Shown: positions 15,947-24,770, counted from the stretch's first letter. The stretch: DNA of 33,283 nucleotides from Verrucomicrobiota bacterium (GCA_003218975.1 QHPD01000119.1:1-33283); one strand, 5' to 3'. Notes: a model not told the origin generated them from the sequence alone. Translations and numbers: made by a program.

Positions 15947-17940
15947 ATTTCCGGATCGTCACTAATCTGTGGTTGATCCCGGCTGTGCCATTCGCGGCTT
16001 CGCTGGTAATTTTGAGTTTGTCAAAGGCGCGGCGCAAAACCGCAGCCGCGCTTGCTGTCGCTGGGCAAATCGCCGCGCTCGCAATGTCGGTCTTGGCATT
16101 CCTGCCAACGCTGCAAACGAACAACTTCCGCGTCGTTCAGAATTTTACTTGGTTCACTTTCGGCGAAGAAGTGTTACGCCTGGGATTTGTTCTTGATCCG
16201 CTTGCTGCCGCAATGCTGATGATGATCGCGCTGGTCGGCCTGTGCATTTTTGTCTTCAGCATCGGCTACATGGCCGATGACAAACGTTTCACCCGATTCT
16301 TTGCGTACCTATCGTTCTTCTCCGGCGCGATGCTCGGGTTGGTCATCGCGAACAGTTTGCTGCTCCTTTTCGTTTTTTGGGAGCTGGTGGGGCTCGCCTC
16401 CTACCTGCTCATCGGGTTCTGGATCGAGCGACCGAGTGCAGCGGCCGCTGCAAAAAAGGCGTTCATTACTACGCGCATTGGCGACATGGGATTTTTTCTC
16501 GGGATGCTTTGGCTCTACAATCGCAGCGGCACACTGCTCTTTTACGATGGAGGGACCGGTTGTCTTGAAAGCGCCGGCCTCGCCCTGCTCGGCGCAAGCG
16601 CCACGTTCATTGTGCTGCTGATTTTCTTCGGCGCCGTTGGCAAATCGGGGCAATTCCCGCTGCATGTGTGGCTGCCAGACGCAATGGAAGGCCCGACCCC
16701 CGTCAGCGCGTTGATTCACGCGGCAACGATGGTGGCCGCCGGCGTGTTTCTGGTCGCACGCGTCTATCCGCTTTTCTCGTTAGGCGCGATCAACGGCGTG
16801 ACCTCGTCGCTCACTGTCGTTGTATGGATCGGTGTAACCACGGCGCTTATGGCTGCGCTAATTGCGATTGCGCAGGCGGACATCAAACGCATCCTCGCGT
16901 ATTCCACGGTATCGCAACTTGGTTTGATGATGGTGTCGTTAGGCGTCGGCGGCGTCCCGGCCGGCATAATGCATTTGCTGGCTCACGGTTTTTTCAAAAC
17001 GCTGTTGTTCCTCGGCGCGGGCTCCGTGATTCACGGATGTCACGGCGAACACGACATTCGCAAAATGGGCGGTCTCCGGCGTGTCATGCCGGTGACGTTT
17101 TTCACTTATGCCATTGGGATGATGGCGCTCAGTGGCGTGCCGTTCTTTTTTTCGGGTAGCTGGACGAAAGAAGAAATTCTGCACGCCACGGCGCACTGGC
17201 CGCGATCGCATGCACCGTATTATCTGATTCTGGCTGGAATTATTCTCACCGCGCTCTACATGACGCGCCAAATCATCTACGTCTTTTTCGGCAACGCACG
17301 CGCTGCGTCGGACCGCGTGCACGAAAGCCCGCGCGTCATGACGATGCCGCTGACCGCGCTGGCGCTTTGCACAATTTTCTTCGGCGTAGTGCTCACTTCT
17401 GCGTGGCCATGGCTGCACGCATATCTCACCGGCGAACCTGCGCACTTCGAGATCACACGCCTGATTCAGCCGATGTTCTTCGTCTCGCTCGTGCTCGTCA
17501 GTGCCGGTGTCGTGCTCGGCATCTGGATGTATCGCAAAGCTGGCGCGCAAGCTCGAGATCGTCCGGCTGAGATCGACCCGCTCGAATACGCGCAACCGGC
17601 GTTGTTTCGATTTCTCGCGAACAAAATGTGGATCGACGAATTTTACGGCCGCACGGTGATCGCGTTCAGTTGGGCGGGCGCGCGTTTGTCCGACTGGATG
17701 GATCGCTATTTCTGGGATGGCCTCGTGCGCGGCTTCGGCGCAGTCGGCCAACTTTTCGCAATGTTCACGACCAGCGTCGATGAGCGCGGCATCAATGCCG
17801 GAGTCGATGAAACGACCGCCGGGACGCGCGGTCTGGGCCGCCTCTTGTCCACCACACACTCGGGACAAATCCAAATCTACCTCGGCGTGGTCGCCATTGG
17901 CATGCTGGCACTGCTCCTTCTCTACGCATGGTTGGCCTGA
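15943..17940 (+). CDS. nuoL: NADH-quinone oxidoreductase subunit L (antiporter-like)
   Basis: A 665-residue antiporter-like proton-pumping subunit, slightly longer than E. coli NuoL (613). The TM5 glutamate is in LFVFWELVGLASYLLIGFW, the D178-equivalent in TRIGDMGFFLG, the TM7 lysine in AVGKSGQFPLHVWLPDAMEG, the next lysine in HGFFKTLLFLG and the K399-equivalent in SWTKEEIL. All proton-pathway residues that can be assigned by eye are present. It overlaps nuoK by 4 bp and nuoM by 13 bp. Confidence 0.95.
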   Translation: MNFRIVTNLWLIPAVPFAASLVILSLSKARRKTAAALAVAGQIAALAMSVLAFLPTLQTNNFRVVQNFTWFTFGEEVLRLGFVLDPLAAAMLMMIALVGLCIFVFSIGYMADDKRFTRFFAYLSFFSGAMLGLVIANSLLLLFVFWELVGLASYLLIGFWIERPSAAAAAKKAFITTRIGDMGFFLGMLWLYNRSGTLLFYDGGTGCLESAGLALLGASATFIVLLIFFGAVGKSGQFPLHVWLPDAMEGPTPVSALIHAATMVAAGVFLVARVYPLFSLGAINGVTSSLTVVVWIGVTTALMAALIAIAQADIKRILAYSTVSQLGLMMVSLGVGGVPAGIMHLLAHGFFKTLLFLGAGSVIHGCHGEHDIRKMGGLRRVMPVTFFTYAIGMMALSGVPFFFSGSWTKEEILHATAHWPRSHAPYYLILAGIILTALYMTRQIIYVFFGNARAASDRVHESPRVMTMPLTALALCTIFFGVVLTSAWPWLHAYLTGEPAHFEITRLIQPMFFVSLVLVSAGVVLGIWMYRKAGAQARDRPAEIDPLEYAQPALFRFLANKMWIDEFYGRTVIAFSWAGARLSDWMDRYFWDGLVRGFGAVGQLFAMFTTSVDERGINAGVDETTAGTRGLGRLLSTTHSGQIQIYLGVVAIGMLALLLLYAWLA

Positions 17941-19403
17941 TTACGGCGATTATTTTCATCCCGCTCCTCGGAGCGCTCGCGGTCTGCACGTGGCCGCAAA
18001 GGAATTGCCGCCCAATCGCTCTGATGTTCAACGCCATCTCCGCTGCGTGTGCTCTCGGACTGTGGCGAAATTTCGACCCCACCGCGACCGGCCTCCAATT
18101 GGTGGAACGCCATGATTGGATTCCCGTTATCGGTGCCGAGTATCTGGTGGGCGTCGATGGCCTGAGCCTCCTTCTCGTCCTGCTCACCTCGCTGATCATC
18201 CCCTTTGCATTTCTCGCACAGCGAATGGACCGCGGCTTCTGCGCGACCATGCTGGTAATGCAATCCGCCCTCTACGGGACGTTCACGGCGCAGAATTTCG
18301 TTCTCTGGTTTTTATTCTACGAAATGAGCCTGGTCCCTGCGTTTCTGCTGATCAAAATCTGGGGCGGTGAAAATCGTGATCGCGCGGCGACCAAGTTCTT
18401 CCTCTACACATTCCTCGGCAGCGTGGCGATGTTGCTGTCGTTCCTGGGAATTTATTTCGCCAAGGGCACGTTCGACTTTTCTGCTCTCGCCGACCTTGGA
18501 AAAAACGGTCTGCTGACCGGCAAGCTCGCATGGATCGCTTTTGCCGGGATCTTTCTCGGGCTCGCAGTCAAAGTGCCGCTTTTCCCATTTCACACCTGGC
18601 TGCCGGACGCCTATCAAAGCGCGCCTACCGGCGTTTCGATGGTATTGACGGGCGTGCTCTCAAAAATGGGAGTTTACGGTTTTGTGCGCCTTCTGCTTCC
18701 GCTTTTCCCAAAGGAAATCAAGATCATCGGCCCGTGGCTTCTTGCGTTAGCGGTCTGTTCGATCGTCTTTGCTCCGCTTGCCGCGTGGGCACAGCGCGAT
18801 TTGAAACGAATGGTCGCTTACTTGTCGATCAACCATCTCGGTTACTGCATGCTCGGCCTGTTTGCCGTAGCCGCCCCACCTGTCGTTGCTGCGAGGATCG
18901 ACACGCACGCAGCGTTGAGCGGCGTGTTCATGCAAATTTTCAATCACGGAATCACTGCGGCTACGCTGTTCTACTTCATCGGTTTGCTCGAGCAACGCCG
19001 CGGTCGGCGCGGCATCGACGACTTCGGCGGGTTGATGCAGCAGACCCCACTGCTCTGCGGCTGGATGAGCGTGGCAATGTTTTCATCTCTGGGTCTGCCG
19101 GGACTAAACGGATTCATCGGTGAGTTCTTAATCTTCAAAGGCTCATTCGCTATCGCTGCTTCCTTTACGGCGATTGCTGTGATTGGTCTTCTCGTCACAG
19201 CCATCGCGTTCGCGCGCGCCATGCAATCCCTATTCAGCGGGCCACTCACAGGAAACTGCGGCGCGTTTCCCGATCTTCTCCGCAGCGAGAAACTCATCAT
19301 CGTCCCTATGATATTGCTCATGTTCGCCATCGGCATCACACCGCAATTCATGTTGAACATCTTCAACACAACCGTGGCTCAAATGGCGCGGCTGTTTGCG
19401 TGA
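17928..19403 (+). CDS. nuoM: NADH-quinone oxidoreductase subunit M, first copy
   Basis: A 491-residue antiporter-like subunit. TM5 glutamate: FLFYEMSLVPAFLL. TM7 lysine: AVKVPLFPFHTWLPDAYQ (Lys215). TM8 lysine: LSKMGVYGFVR. TM12 glutamate: GFIGEFLIF. This copy keeps every pump residue. It overlaps nuoL by 13 bp. Its TGA (19401-19403) is inside GTGA, and a five-codon GTG frame leads to a second ATGA at 19414, where the ORF6N remnant frame starts. Confidence 0.93.
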   Translation: MVGLITAIIFIPLLGALAVCTWPQRNCRPIALMFNAISAACALGLWRNFDPTATGLQLVERHDWIPVIGAEYLVGVDGLSLLLVLLTSLIIPFAFLAQRMDRGFCATMLVMQSALYGTFTAQNFVLWFLFYEMSLVPAFLLIKIWGGENRDRAATKFFLYTFLGSVAMLLSFLGIYFAKGTFDFSALADLGKNGLLTGKLAWIAFAGIFLGLAVKVPLFPFHTWLPDAYQSAPTGVSMVLTGVLSKMGVYGFVRLLLPLFPKEIKIIGPWLLALAVCSIVFAPLAAWAQRDLKRMVAYLSINHLGYCMLGLFAVAAPPVVAARIDTHAALSGVFMQIFNHGITAATLFYFIGLLEQRRGRRGIDDFGGLMQQTPLLCGWMSVAMFSSLGLPGLNGFIGEFLIFKGSFAIAASFTAIAVIGLLVTAIAFARAMQSLFSGPLTGNCGAFPDLLRSEKLIIVPMILLMFAIGITPQFMLNIFNTTVAQMARLFA

Positions 19404-19413
19404 CGACACTCGG

Positions 19414-19785
19414 ATGAAAGTTGAGATCATTCCCGCAGAGCACGTGGTGCAGAAACACAACGCACAGCGTTTTCCTTCTGACTTCATGCTCCGGCTCACC
19501 GCTGATGAAGTGCGAAACTTGAGATGCCAGTTTGGAATATCAAAATGGGGCGGCCGCCGAGCGTTTCCTTACGCGGTCACCGAGCAAGGTATTGCGATAT
19601 TGTTCAGCGTATTGAACAGCAAGCGCGCTGGGGAGCGCACGCGCATCGCGTGCTGGCGATGGCGACCTCGCCATCGCAAACTTTTGCCAGACAATCTACC
19701 TTCTCGGTTGGCAACAAATTTCACCAATTGCTTTTCGGCGAGGCGCCGAAAAGGACACGCGGGGCGCGTGTGCTCCCCAGAATGA
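19414..19785 (+). pseudogene. ORF6N-domain (phage KilA-type) remnant fused to a repeat
   Basis: The frame MKVEIIPAEHVV..RFPSDFMLRLTADEVRN..SKWGGRRAFPYAVTEQGIAILFSVLNSKRA matches the core of the ORF6N domain, a DNA-binding module of phage and mobile-element proteins (family pattern RFPxDFMFQLT...SxWGGRRYxPYAFTEQG). The N-terminal part of the domain before this core is missing. After SVLNSKRA the sequence enters repeat copy B, so the C-terminal part is lost as well. The frame stays open to TGA 19783-19785, which overlaps the nuoM2 ATG. It is almost certainly not a working ORF6N protein. It is a foreign fragment inside an otherwise vertical-looking nuo operon. Confidence 0.7.
19628..19780 (+). 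repeat. Operon repeat copy B (between the two nuoM genes)
   Basis: Inverted ends start CTGGGGAGCGCACGCG and finish in CGTGTGCTCCCCAG. The inner hairpin is CTTTTCGGCG/CGCCGAAAAG. The architecture matches copies A, C and D, but the middle is diverged. It directly follows the truncated ORF6N domain. The nuoM2 frame is open from 19524 through this repeat, which would wrongly lengthen that gene by 86 residues. Confidence 0.8.
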
Positions 19786-21263
19786 TCGCCTGGACGATTT
19801 ACCTCACGTTTGCGGGCGCAGTGTTGTTGATCCTTTTGCCGCGCCCGTTTGCGCGCTGGATCGCGCTGTTTACAACCATCGCAGGCTTGGCCCTGGGCCT
19901 CATCGCATTTGTCCACACTTCAATCGCAGATCTGGCGCATTTCACCACGATCGTGCGCGTGCCGTGGGTGCCGGCGCTCGGGATGAATTACCATCTCGCG
20001 ATTGATGGCGTCAGCCTGACGATGGTTCTTGTCACAGGAATCTCCGCGGTGAGCACCGTGCTCTTCTCGTGGGATGTCGAACATCGGCAGAACGAATTCT
20101 TCTTTTGGTTGCTGTTAGTGGTCGGCGGCTGCTACGGCGTTTTCCTCAGCGCCGATTTGTTTTTGCTCTTCGGGTTCTACGAGCTGGTGATCGTGCCGAA
20201 GTATTTTCTCATCGCGATCTTCGGATCGACCAACAAGGAATACGGAGCGATGAAGTTGACGCTCTACTCTTTTTTCGGCGGCATGTTCGTTTTCGCTGGA
20301 ATCCTTACCGCCTACGCGACCGCTGGCTCTTTGGATCTGAATGAGCTCTCCCGCTTCCAGTTTCCGGGGCAACTGCAATCGTGGGCATTTCCGGTGCTCT
20401 TCCTCGGCTTCGCTGTGCTTGCCGGTATCTGGCCATTGCATACCTGGGCGCCGACAGGCCATGTCGCCGCGCCCACTGCGGGCTCGATGTTGCTCGCGGG
20501 CATTGTTATGAAGCTCGGCTCTTACGCAGGACTCCGCGTGGCAATGAATCTCTTCCCGCAAGGATTCCAAGCATGGAGTAAGTGGATCGCCCTGTTCGCC
20601 GTGATCGGAATCGTCTATGCGGCAGCCGTTGCACTGCGCCAGCGCGACCTGAAATTTGTAATCGGCTATTCGAGCGTGAGTCACATGGGTTTCGTGCTGC
20701 TCGGTTTGGCTACAGCAAACGCGCTTGGCGTTTCAGGTGCGGTGCTGCAAATGTTTTCCCATGGCGTGATTGCGGCCCTTTTGTTCGCCGTGGCGGGACG
20801 AATGATTTATCGCCGCACGCACACGCGTGAGCTTGACGCGCTTGCCGGCATGAATCTGAGTGGCGCGCTGCCGTTCGCCGCGTTCACGTTCGTGATCGCA
20901 TCGGCTGCGTCGATGGGCATCCCTGGGTTCAGCGGATTCGCCGCTGAGATCACCATTCTCATTGGCACATGGAAAACTTATCCGCTTGCGGTCTGGATCA
21001 CCGGCGCGGGCATTGTGCTCGTCGCTGCATTCACATTGCGTGCCTTAAAGCAATCGTTCTTCGGCGAGGCGAGGCCAAGTGTCCTCATGCAGGAAGGTCG
21101 GGTAGCGCTGGACCTGGATTGGAATGAGCAACAGAGCATTACGCCGGCGGAGAAATGCGGAGCTTGCCTGCTGATGTCTGCAACGCTCGCAGTCGGGGTT
21201 TATCCCAAACTGCTGCTCGATCGAATCATGCCCGCCGTCGACGCGATGAGGTTTTTGAAATGA
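19782..21263 (+). CDS. nuoM: NADH-quinone oxidoreductase subunit M, second copy
   Basis: A 493-residue NuoM paralogue starting MIAWTIYLTFAG. TM5 glutamate: LLFGFYELVIVPKYFL. TM8 lysine: IVMKLGSYAGLR. TM12 glutamate: SGFAAEITIL. At the TM7 lysine position (K215 in the first copy) it reads AVLAGIWPLHTW, so Leu213 replaces the central pump lysine. The sequence is distant from the first copy and belongs to a different NuoM subgroup rather than a recent duplication. Chosen start: the ATG at 19782, which overlaps the upstream TGA; no ribosome site is visible. The presence of two M subunits fits the variant called 2M complex I. Confidence 0.92.
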   Translation: MIAWTIYLTFAGAVLLILLPRPFARWIALFTTIAGLALGLIAFVHTSIADLAHFTTIVRVPWVPALGMNYHLAIDGVSLTMVLVTGISAVSTVLFSWDVEHRQNEFFFWLLLVVGGCYGVFLSADLFLLFGFYELVIVPKYFLIAIFGSTNKEYGAMKLTLYSFFGGMFVFAGILTAYATAGSLDLNELSRFQFPGQLQSWAFPVLFLGFAVLAGIWPLHTWAPTGHVAAPTAGSMLLAGIVMKLGSYAGLRVAMNLFPQGFQAWSKWIALFAVIGIVYAAAVALRQRDLKFVIGYSSVSHMGFVLLGLATANALGVSGAVLQMFSHGVIAALLFAVAGRMIYRRTHTRELDALAGMNLSGALPFAAFTFVIASAASMGIPGFSGFAAEITILIGTWKTYPLAVWITGAGIVLVAAFTLRALKQSFFGEARPSVLMQEGRVALDLDWNEQQSITPAEKCGACLLMSATLAVGVYPKLLLDRIMPAVDAMRFLK

Positions 21264-21299
21264 AAGCCGTTGATCTGCCGATTTAATGCTTCAACGATG
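21260..21299 (+). promoter_or_regulatory. Chain of overlapping mini-frames between nuoM2 and nuoN
   Basis: The nuoM2 TGA overlaps an ATG (21260) opening MKAVDLPI, stop TAA 21284-21286. That stop overlaps ATG 21286 (TAATG) opening MLQR, stop TGA 21298-21300. That stop overlaps the nuoN ATG 21297. No Shine-Dalgarno is visible before nuoN, so coupling by reinitiation is plausible. Confidence 0.5.
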
Positions 21300-22832
21300 A
21301 GCTATCTCGAACTGCTCAAGCTCGCGTCGACCGAAGCTGTCGTCGTCGTTACGGCGCTGGTAGTCCTTGCGATTGGCCTAACGACTCGGCGCGAGGCTAC
21401 GGGTGTAACGGTGGCAACGGCGCAAGGAGATCAAAATGTAGGCGGCAGCTCTAGCGCTCGAACTAATGCGATCTGCTCGTTCATCGCCGCACTCGGGCTC
21501 GCAATCGCAATAGGCACAGCGCTGATGTTGCCGCGCAAGGCGACGCTTTTTAGCGGGATGCTTGTGATCACACCGCTGACGTCGCTGTTCAAAATTATCT
21601 GCATGGCGCTCGCTTTTTTTGCAGTCCTCCTAACGAAATCCGAAAAGTCCCTGCGTCATCCCGGCGAATATCTGGCCATTCTTTTGCTCGCAACGGTTGG
21701 CCTGATGCTCCTGGTCAGTAGCGAAGAGTTGCTCATGATTTTCATCGGACTCGAACTGCTCGGCCTGTCGCTTTATGTGATGGTCGCATTCGACAAGACG
21801 GATGTGCGTTCGGCGGAAGCGGGCCTGAAATATTTCCTGTTCGGCAGCACGTCGAGCGCGTTCACACTTTTCGGAATCAGCTTGATCTACGGAATGTCGG
21901 GGATAACCAGTCTTGCGGCGATTTCAGAAAAATTGGCCACTGTGTCAGTGCAGCCATTGCTAGCAGTTGGGATCGTCATGACGCTCATCGGGTTCGCGTT
22001 TAAGATCGCGGCCGCGCCATTTCATCTTTGGGCGCCGGACGCCTACCAGGGCGCGCCTATTCCGAGCGCGGCGTTCATCGCTTCCGGTTCAAAGGTCGCA
22101 TCATTCGTCGTGCTGGGGAAAATCGTTCTCGTCGGGTTTGCTCCGCTGCACGGCGACGCTGCGTGGCACGCCATGGTGGCTGGATGGTCGCCCGTGCTCG
22201 CGGCGCTGGCAGCATTATCGATCCTGGTCGGCAATTTCGTCGCCCTTGCGCAATCGAACCTGCGCAGACTTCTCGCTTACTCTGCTGTCGCACACGCCGG
22301 TTACACATTGATCGGACTAGTGGCCGGTGACCGCGAAGGATTTTCCGCGGCATTGTTCTACACCACGACTTACGCCATCACACTAGTTGGCGCATTCGGA
22401 GTGGTTGCTCTGGTTCGGCGCGAAACGGCCGGCGACGATTTCTCAAACTTTTCGGGATTGATTTCGCGTTCTCCCATGCTCGCGGGCTGCATGTCGATCT
22501 TTATGTTGTCACTGGCGGGCATACCGCCGCTTGCCGGATTTTTTGGAAAATTCTACCTGTTTAGCGTCGCGCTTCGAGCCGACGCAGGCCATGGACTTCT
22601 CTGGCTCGTCGCAGTCGCGCTTTTTGGCAGCCTCATCTCGCTCTATTATTACCTGATCGTGCTGAAAGTGATTTTCGTGGATGAGCCGTCGCTTGCAATC
22701 GCTTCATCGCCCGATCACCTGTCGCCCGATTTACTGCAGCGAATCGCGGTCGCTGTGCTTGCCGCGGTAGTTCTCTTCCTTGGCTTAATGCCGGACGCGC
22801 TGGCGGCGGGGCTCCTTGCCGCCATGCCATAG
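21297..22832 (+). CDS. nuoN: NADH-quinone oxidoreductase subunit N
   Basis: A 511-residue antiporter-like subunit and the last gene of the operon. TM5 glutamate: MIFIGLELLGLSLYVMVAFDK. TM7 lysine: GFAFKIAAAPFHLWAPDAYQG. The C-terminal LAGIPPLAGFFGKFYLF is typical NuoN. Start MSYLELLKL at 21297, not the upstream TTG frame start at 21270. No terminator with a T tract is seen within 90 bp downstream. Confidence 0.94.
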   Translation: MSYLELLKLASTEAVVVVTALVVLAIGLTTRREATGVTVATAQGDQNVGGSSSARTNAICSFIAALGLAIAIGTALMLPRKATLFSGMLVITPLTSLFKIICMALAFFAVLLTKSEKSLRHPGEYLAILLLATVGLMLLVSSEELLMIFIGLELLGLSLYVMVAFDKTDVRSAEAGLKYFLFGSTSSAFTLFGISLIYGMSGITSLAAISEKLATVSVQPLLAVGIVMTLIGFAFKIAAAPFHLWAPDAYQGAPIPSAAFIASGSKVASFVVLGKIVLVGFAPLHGDAAWHAMVAGWSPVLAALAALSILVGNFVALAQSNLRRLLAYSAVAHAGYTLIGLVAGDREGFSAALFYTTTYAITLVGAFGVVALVRRETAGDDFSNFSGLISRSPMLAGCMSIFMLSLAGIPPLAGFFGKFYLFSVALRADAGHGLLWLVAVALFGSLISLYYYLIVLKVIFVDEPSLAIASSPDHLSPDLLQRIAVAVLAAVVLFLGLMPDALAAGLLAAMP

Positions 22833-22925
22833 GAAATTTCTGCAGAAAAAGCGTGATTAACACTTGACTGCCGCGCTATAATTTTTGCATCAAAGCGAGA
22901 AGCACAGGCTGGAAGAGTTGATGAA

Positions 22926-23903
22926 GTGAAGATGGCCAGCATCAGCCAGTTCATTGATCGGCATTTCCGTCACTTCAACGCGGCGGTCTTGAAAGATGCT
23001 GCCGATGCCTACATCGCGCATCTGGAGCGCGGCGGAAAAATGATGATCACACTCGCCGGCGCGATGAGCACTGCCGAACTGGGTGTTTCCCTCGCCGAAA
23101 TGATTCGCCGGGACAAAGTCCACGCCATCACTTGTACCGGGGCGAATTTGGAGGAAGACCTTTTTAATTTGGTCGCGCGCAGCCAGTACGTGCGCCTTCC
23201 GAATTATCGCGAGTTGAGCTCGCAACAAGAGGAAGAACTCCTGCGGCGTCATCTGAATCGGGTGACCGACACCTGCATCCCGGAAGAGGAAGCCATTCGC
23301 CGAATCGAGAGAGCGGTCATAGACGAATGGATCGCCGCTGCGAAAAAAAAAGAGCGCGGTTTCCCGCACGAATTCCTCTTCAAGATTCTGAGGGAATGCC
23401 GGCTCAAGAAATTTTATGAGATTGATCCGGGCGACAGCTGGGTGATCGCCGCGGCGCACAAGGAACTTCCAATGTTTGTTCCTGGCTGGGAAGATTCGAC
23501 CCTGGGAAATATTTACGCCGCGCGCTGCATTACCGGTGCAATCACTGACGTGCACACGGTTCGTTCTGGGATCGAATACATGATTGAACTGGCGCAGTGG
23601 TATCGCAGGATGTCGCAGGATTCGTCCATTGGATTTTTCCAGATCGGCGGCGGCATCGCGGGCGATTTTCCGATTTGCGTTGTGCCCATGCTAAATCAAG
23701 ACGTGGTCCGCGATCCCGTTCCCGAGTGGGGTTATTTTTGCCAGATCAGCGATTCCACAACCAGCTTCGGATCGTACTCCGGCGCGGTGCCAAACGAGAA
23801 AATTACGTGGGGCAAACTCAGCGTGGATACACCAAGATTCATCATCGAATCCGACGCTACAATTGTTGCACCACTCATTTTTGCCAAAGTCCTCGGCTGG
23901 TGA
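22926..23903 (+). CDS. Deoxyhypusine synthase homologue
   Basis: A 325-residue member of the deoxyhypusine synthase family. Conserved parts are ITLAGAMSTAELGV (NAD site), TCTGANLEEDLFNL, ISDSTTSFGSYSGAVP and ITWGKL, which contains the lysine that forms the enzyme-imine intermediate in eukaryotic and archaeal enzymes. Bacteria lack eIF5A, so this bacterial type is thought to act in polyamine chemistry rather than on a protein. The GTG at 22926 is 8 nt from GGAAGAG (22911-22917). The ATG at 22932 is the alternative, and ATG AAG TGA at 22921 is a mini-frame overlapping it. A TATAAT box at 22877-22882 may be the -10 of its promoter. Confidence 0.85.
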   Translation: MKMASISQFIDRHFRHFNAAVLKDAADAYIAHLERGGKMMITLAGAMSTAELGVSLAEMIRRDKVHAITCTGANLEEDLFNLVARSQYVRLPNYRELSSQQEEELLRRHLNRVTDTCIPEEEAIRRIERAVIDEWIAAAKKKERGFPHEFLFKILRECRLKKFYEIDPGDSWVIAAAHKELPMFVPGWEDSTLGNIYAARCITGAITDVHTVRSGIEYMIELAQWYRRMSQDSSIGFFQIGGGIAGDFPICVVPMLNQDVVRDPVPEWGYFCQISDSTTSFGSYSGAVPNEKITWGKLSVDTPRFIIESDATIVAPLIFAKVLGW

Positions 23904-23930
23904 GCAGGGAACAGTCGAGATCGCGGAATT

Positions 23931-24641
23931 TTACAATTTCGACAAATAGTACGGCAGCATTTCTTGCCAGTAGTTCCAGTCGTGGCCGCGCCATTTTCCA
24001 TCATCGAGCCAATGCTTGATGCCTTTTGAATTCAAAATTTCGGACAAACGATAGGATTCGTGACGCGTGTTGTCCCATTCGCCGGTGCCGATGATGATGC
24101 CCATATGGTTGTATTTCCACGGGTCGGTTATGTTTGGCAGATATTCGTACGGGCTGTTGAAGTAAATATTATCGTCGTGATAACCCTCAAAGAATGAGCT
24201 GATGTCGAACGACCCGCTCAGGCTGATCAGATGACTCACGGTGTCCGGATGACGAAAAGCGATATTTGCGGCGTGATAGGCGCCGAGGCTCGCGCCGCAA
24301 ACCGCGACGCGATGGCATGAGCATTCGCGACGCGCGAGATCAAACACGTCGCGCACGATGACGTTTTCGTACGCGTTGTGGGTACGCATCCGATCGACTG
24401 GATGAATTGATTTGTTATAGAAACCTTCGAGGTCGATCGCGTCGGGGCAGTAAACCGTGGCCTTGCCATTATCGACGTACCACGCCACGGCACCGACCAG
24501 TCCAAAATCCTTATTTTCGTAATAACGGGCACCTGACGTCGGGAAAAGAATCAGCGGCAGCCCGCGCTTATCGCCGAAAACGAGCATTTCAAACTCGCGG
24601 CTTAAATATGACGTGTACCATTTGATATAACGTTCGTTCAT
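23931..24641 (-). CDS. Alpha/beta-hydrolase, putative esterase
   Basis: A 236-residue protein starting MNERYIKWYTSYLSREFEML. The nucleophile elbow is in CGASLGAYHAA (GxSxG, near residue 125). Later SLSGSFDISSFF and, near the end, KWRGHDWNYWQEML supply the histidine of a likely Ser-Asp-His triad. The whole looks like an enterochelin-esterase/esterase-D-type fold without a signal peptide. A GTG at 24686 gives a 15-residue longer version, but the ATG at 24641 starts exactly where similarity to this esterase type begins. It is divergent from the next esterase gene and convergent with the deoxyhypusine synthase homologue. Confidence 0.7.
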   Translation of the reverse strand: MNERYIKWYTSYLSREFEMLVFGDKRGLPLILFPTSGARYYENKDFGLVGAVAWYVDNGKATVYCPDAIDLEGFYNKSIHPVDRMRTHNAYENVIVRDVFDLARRECSCHRVAVCGASLGAYHAANIAFRHPDTVSHLISLSGSFDISSFFEGYHDDNIYFNSPYEYLPNITDPWKYNHMGIIIGTGEWDNTRHESYRLSEILNSKGIKHWLDDGKWRGHDWNYWQEMLPYYLSKL

Positions 24642-24770
24642 ATGCTTGGCATAGCGCCCATCTTGACTGTGAGCCGCTAAAATCACAAGCTCGCGAGCGG
24701 ACGAGTCCGTGCGAGCGGCGGACCAGGAAGGTTGCGCTGGATCTCATCTTCGCGAAGCATCTCGTTTTCG

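Noticed and set aside
16939-17874. Long minus-strand frame of 311 residues opposite nuoL
   Set aside because: Shadow of nuoL; biased composition and no motifs.
19524-19781. 86-residue N-terminal extension of the second NuoM
   Set aside because: It is made of the ORF6N remnant in another frame plus repeat B; the family starts at MIAWTIY.
22864-22882. TTGACT and TATAAT boxes upstream of the deoxyhypusine synthase homologue as a full sigma-70 promoter
   Set aside because: The two boxes are only 7 bp apart, far from the normal 16-18 bp. Only the TATAAT may be real.
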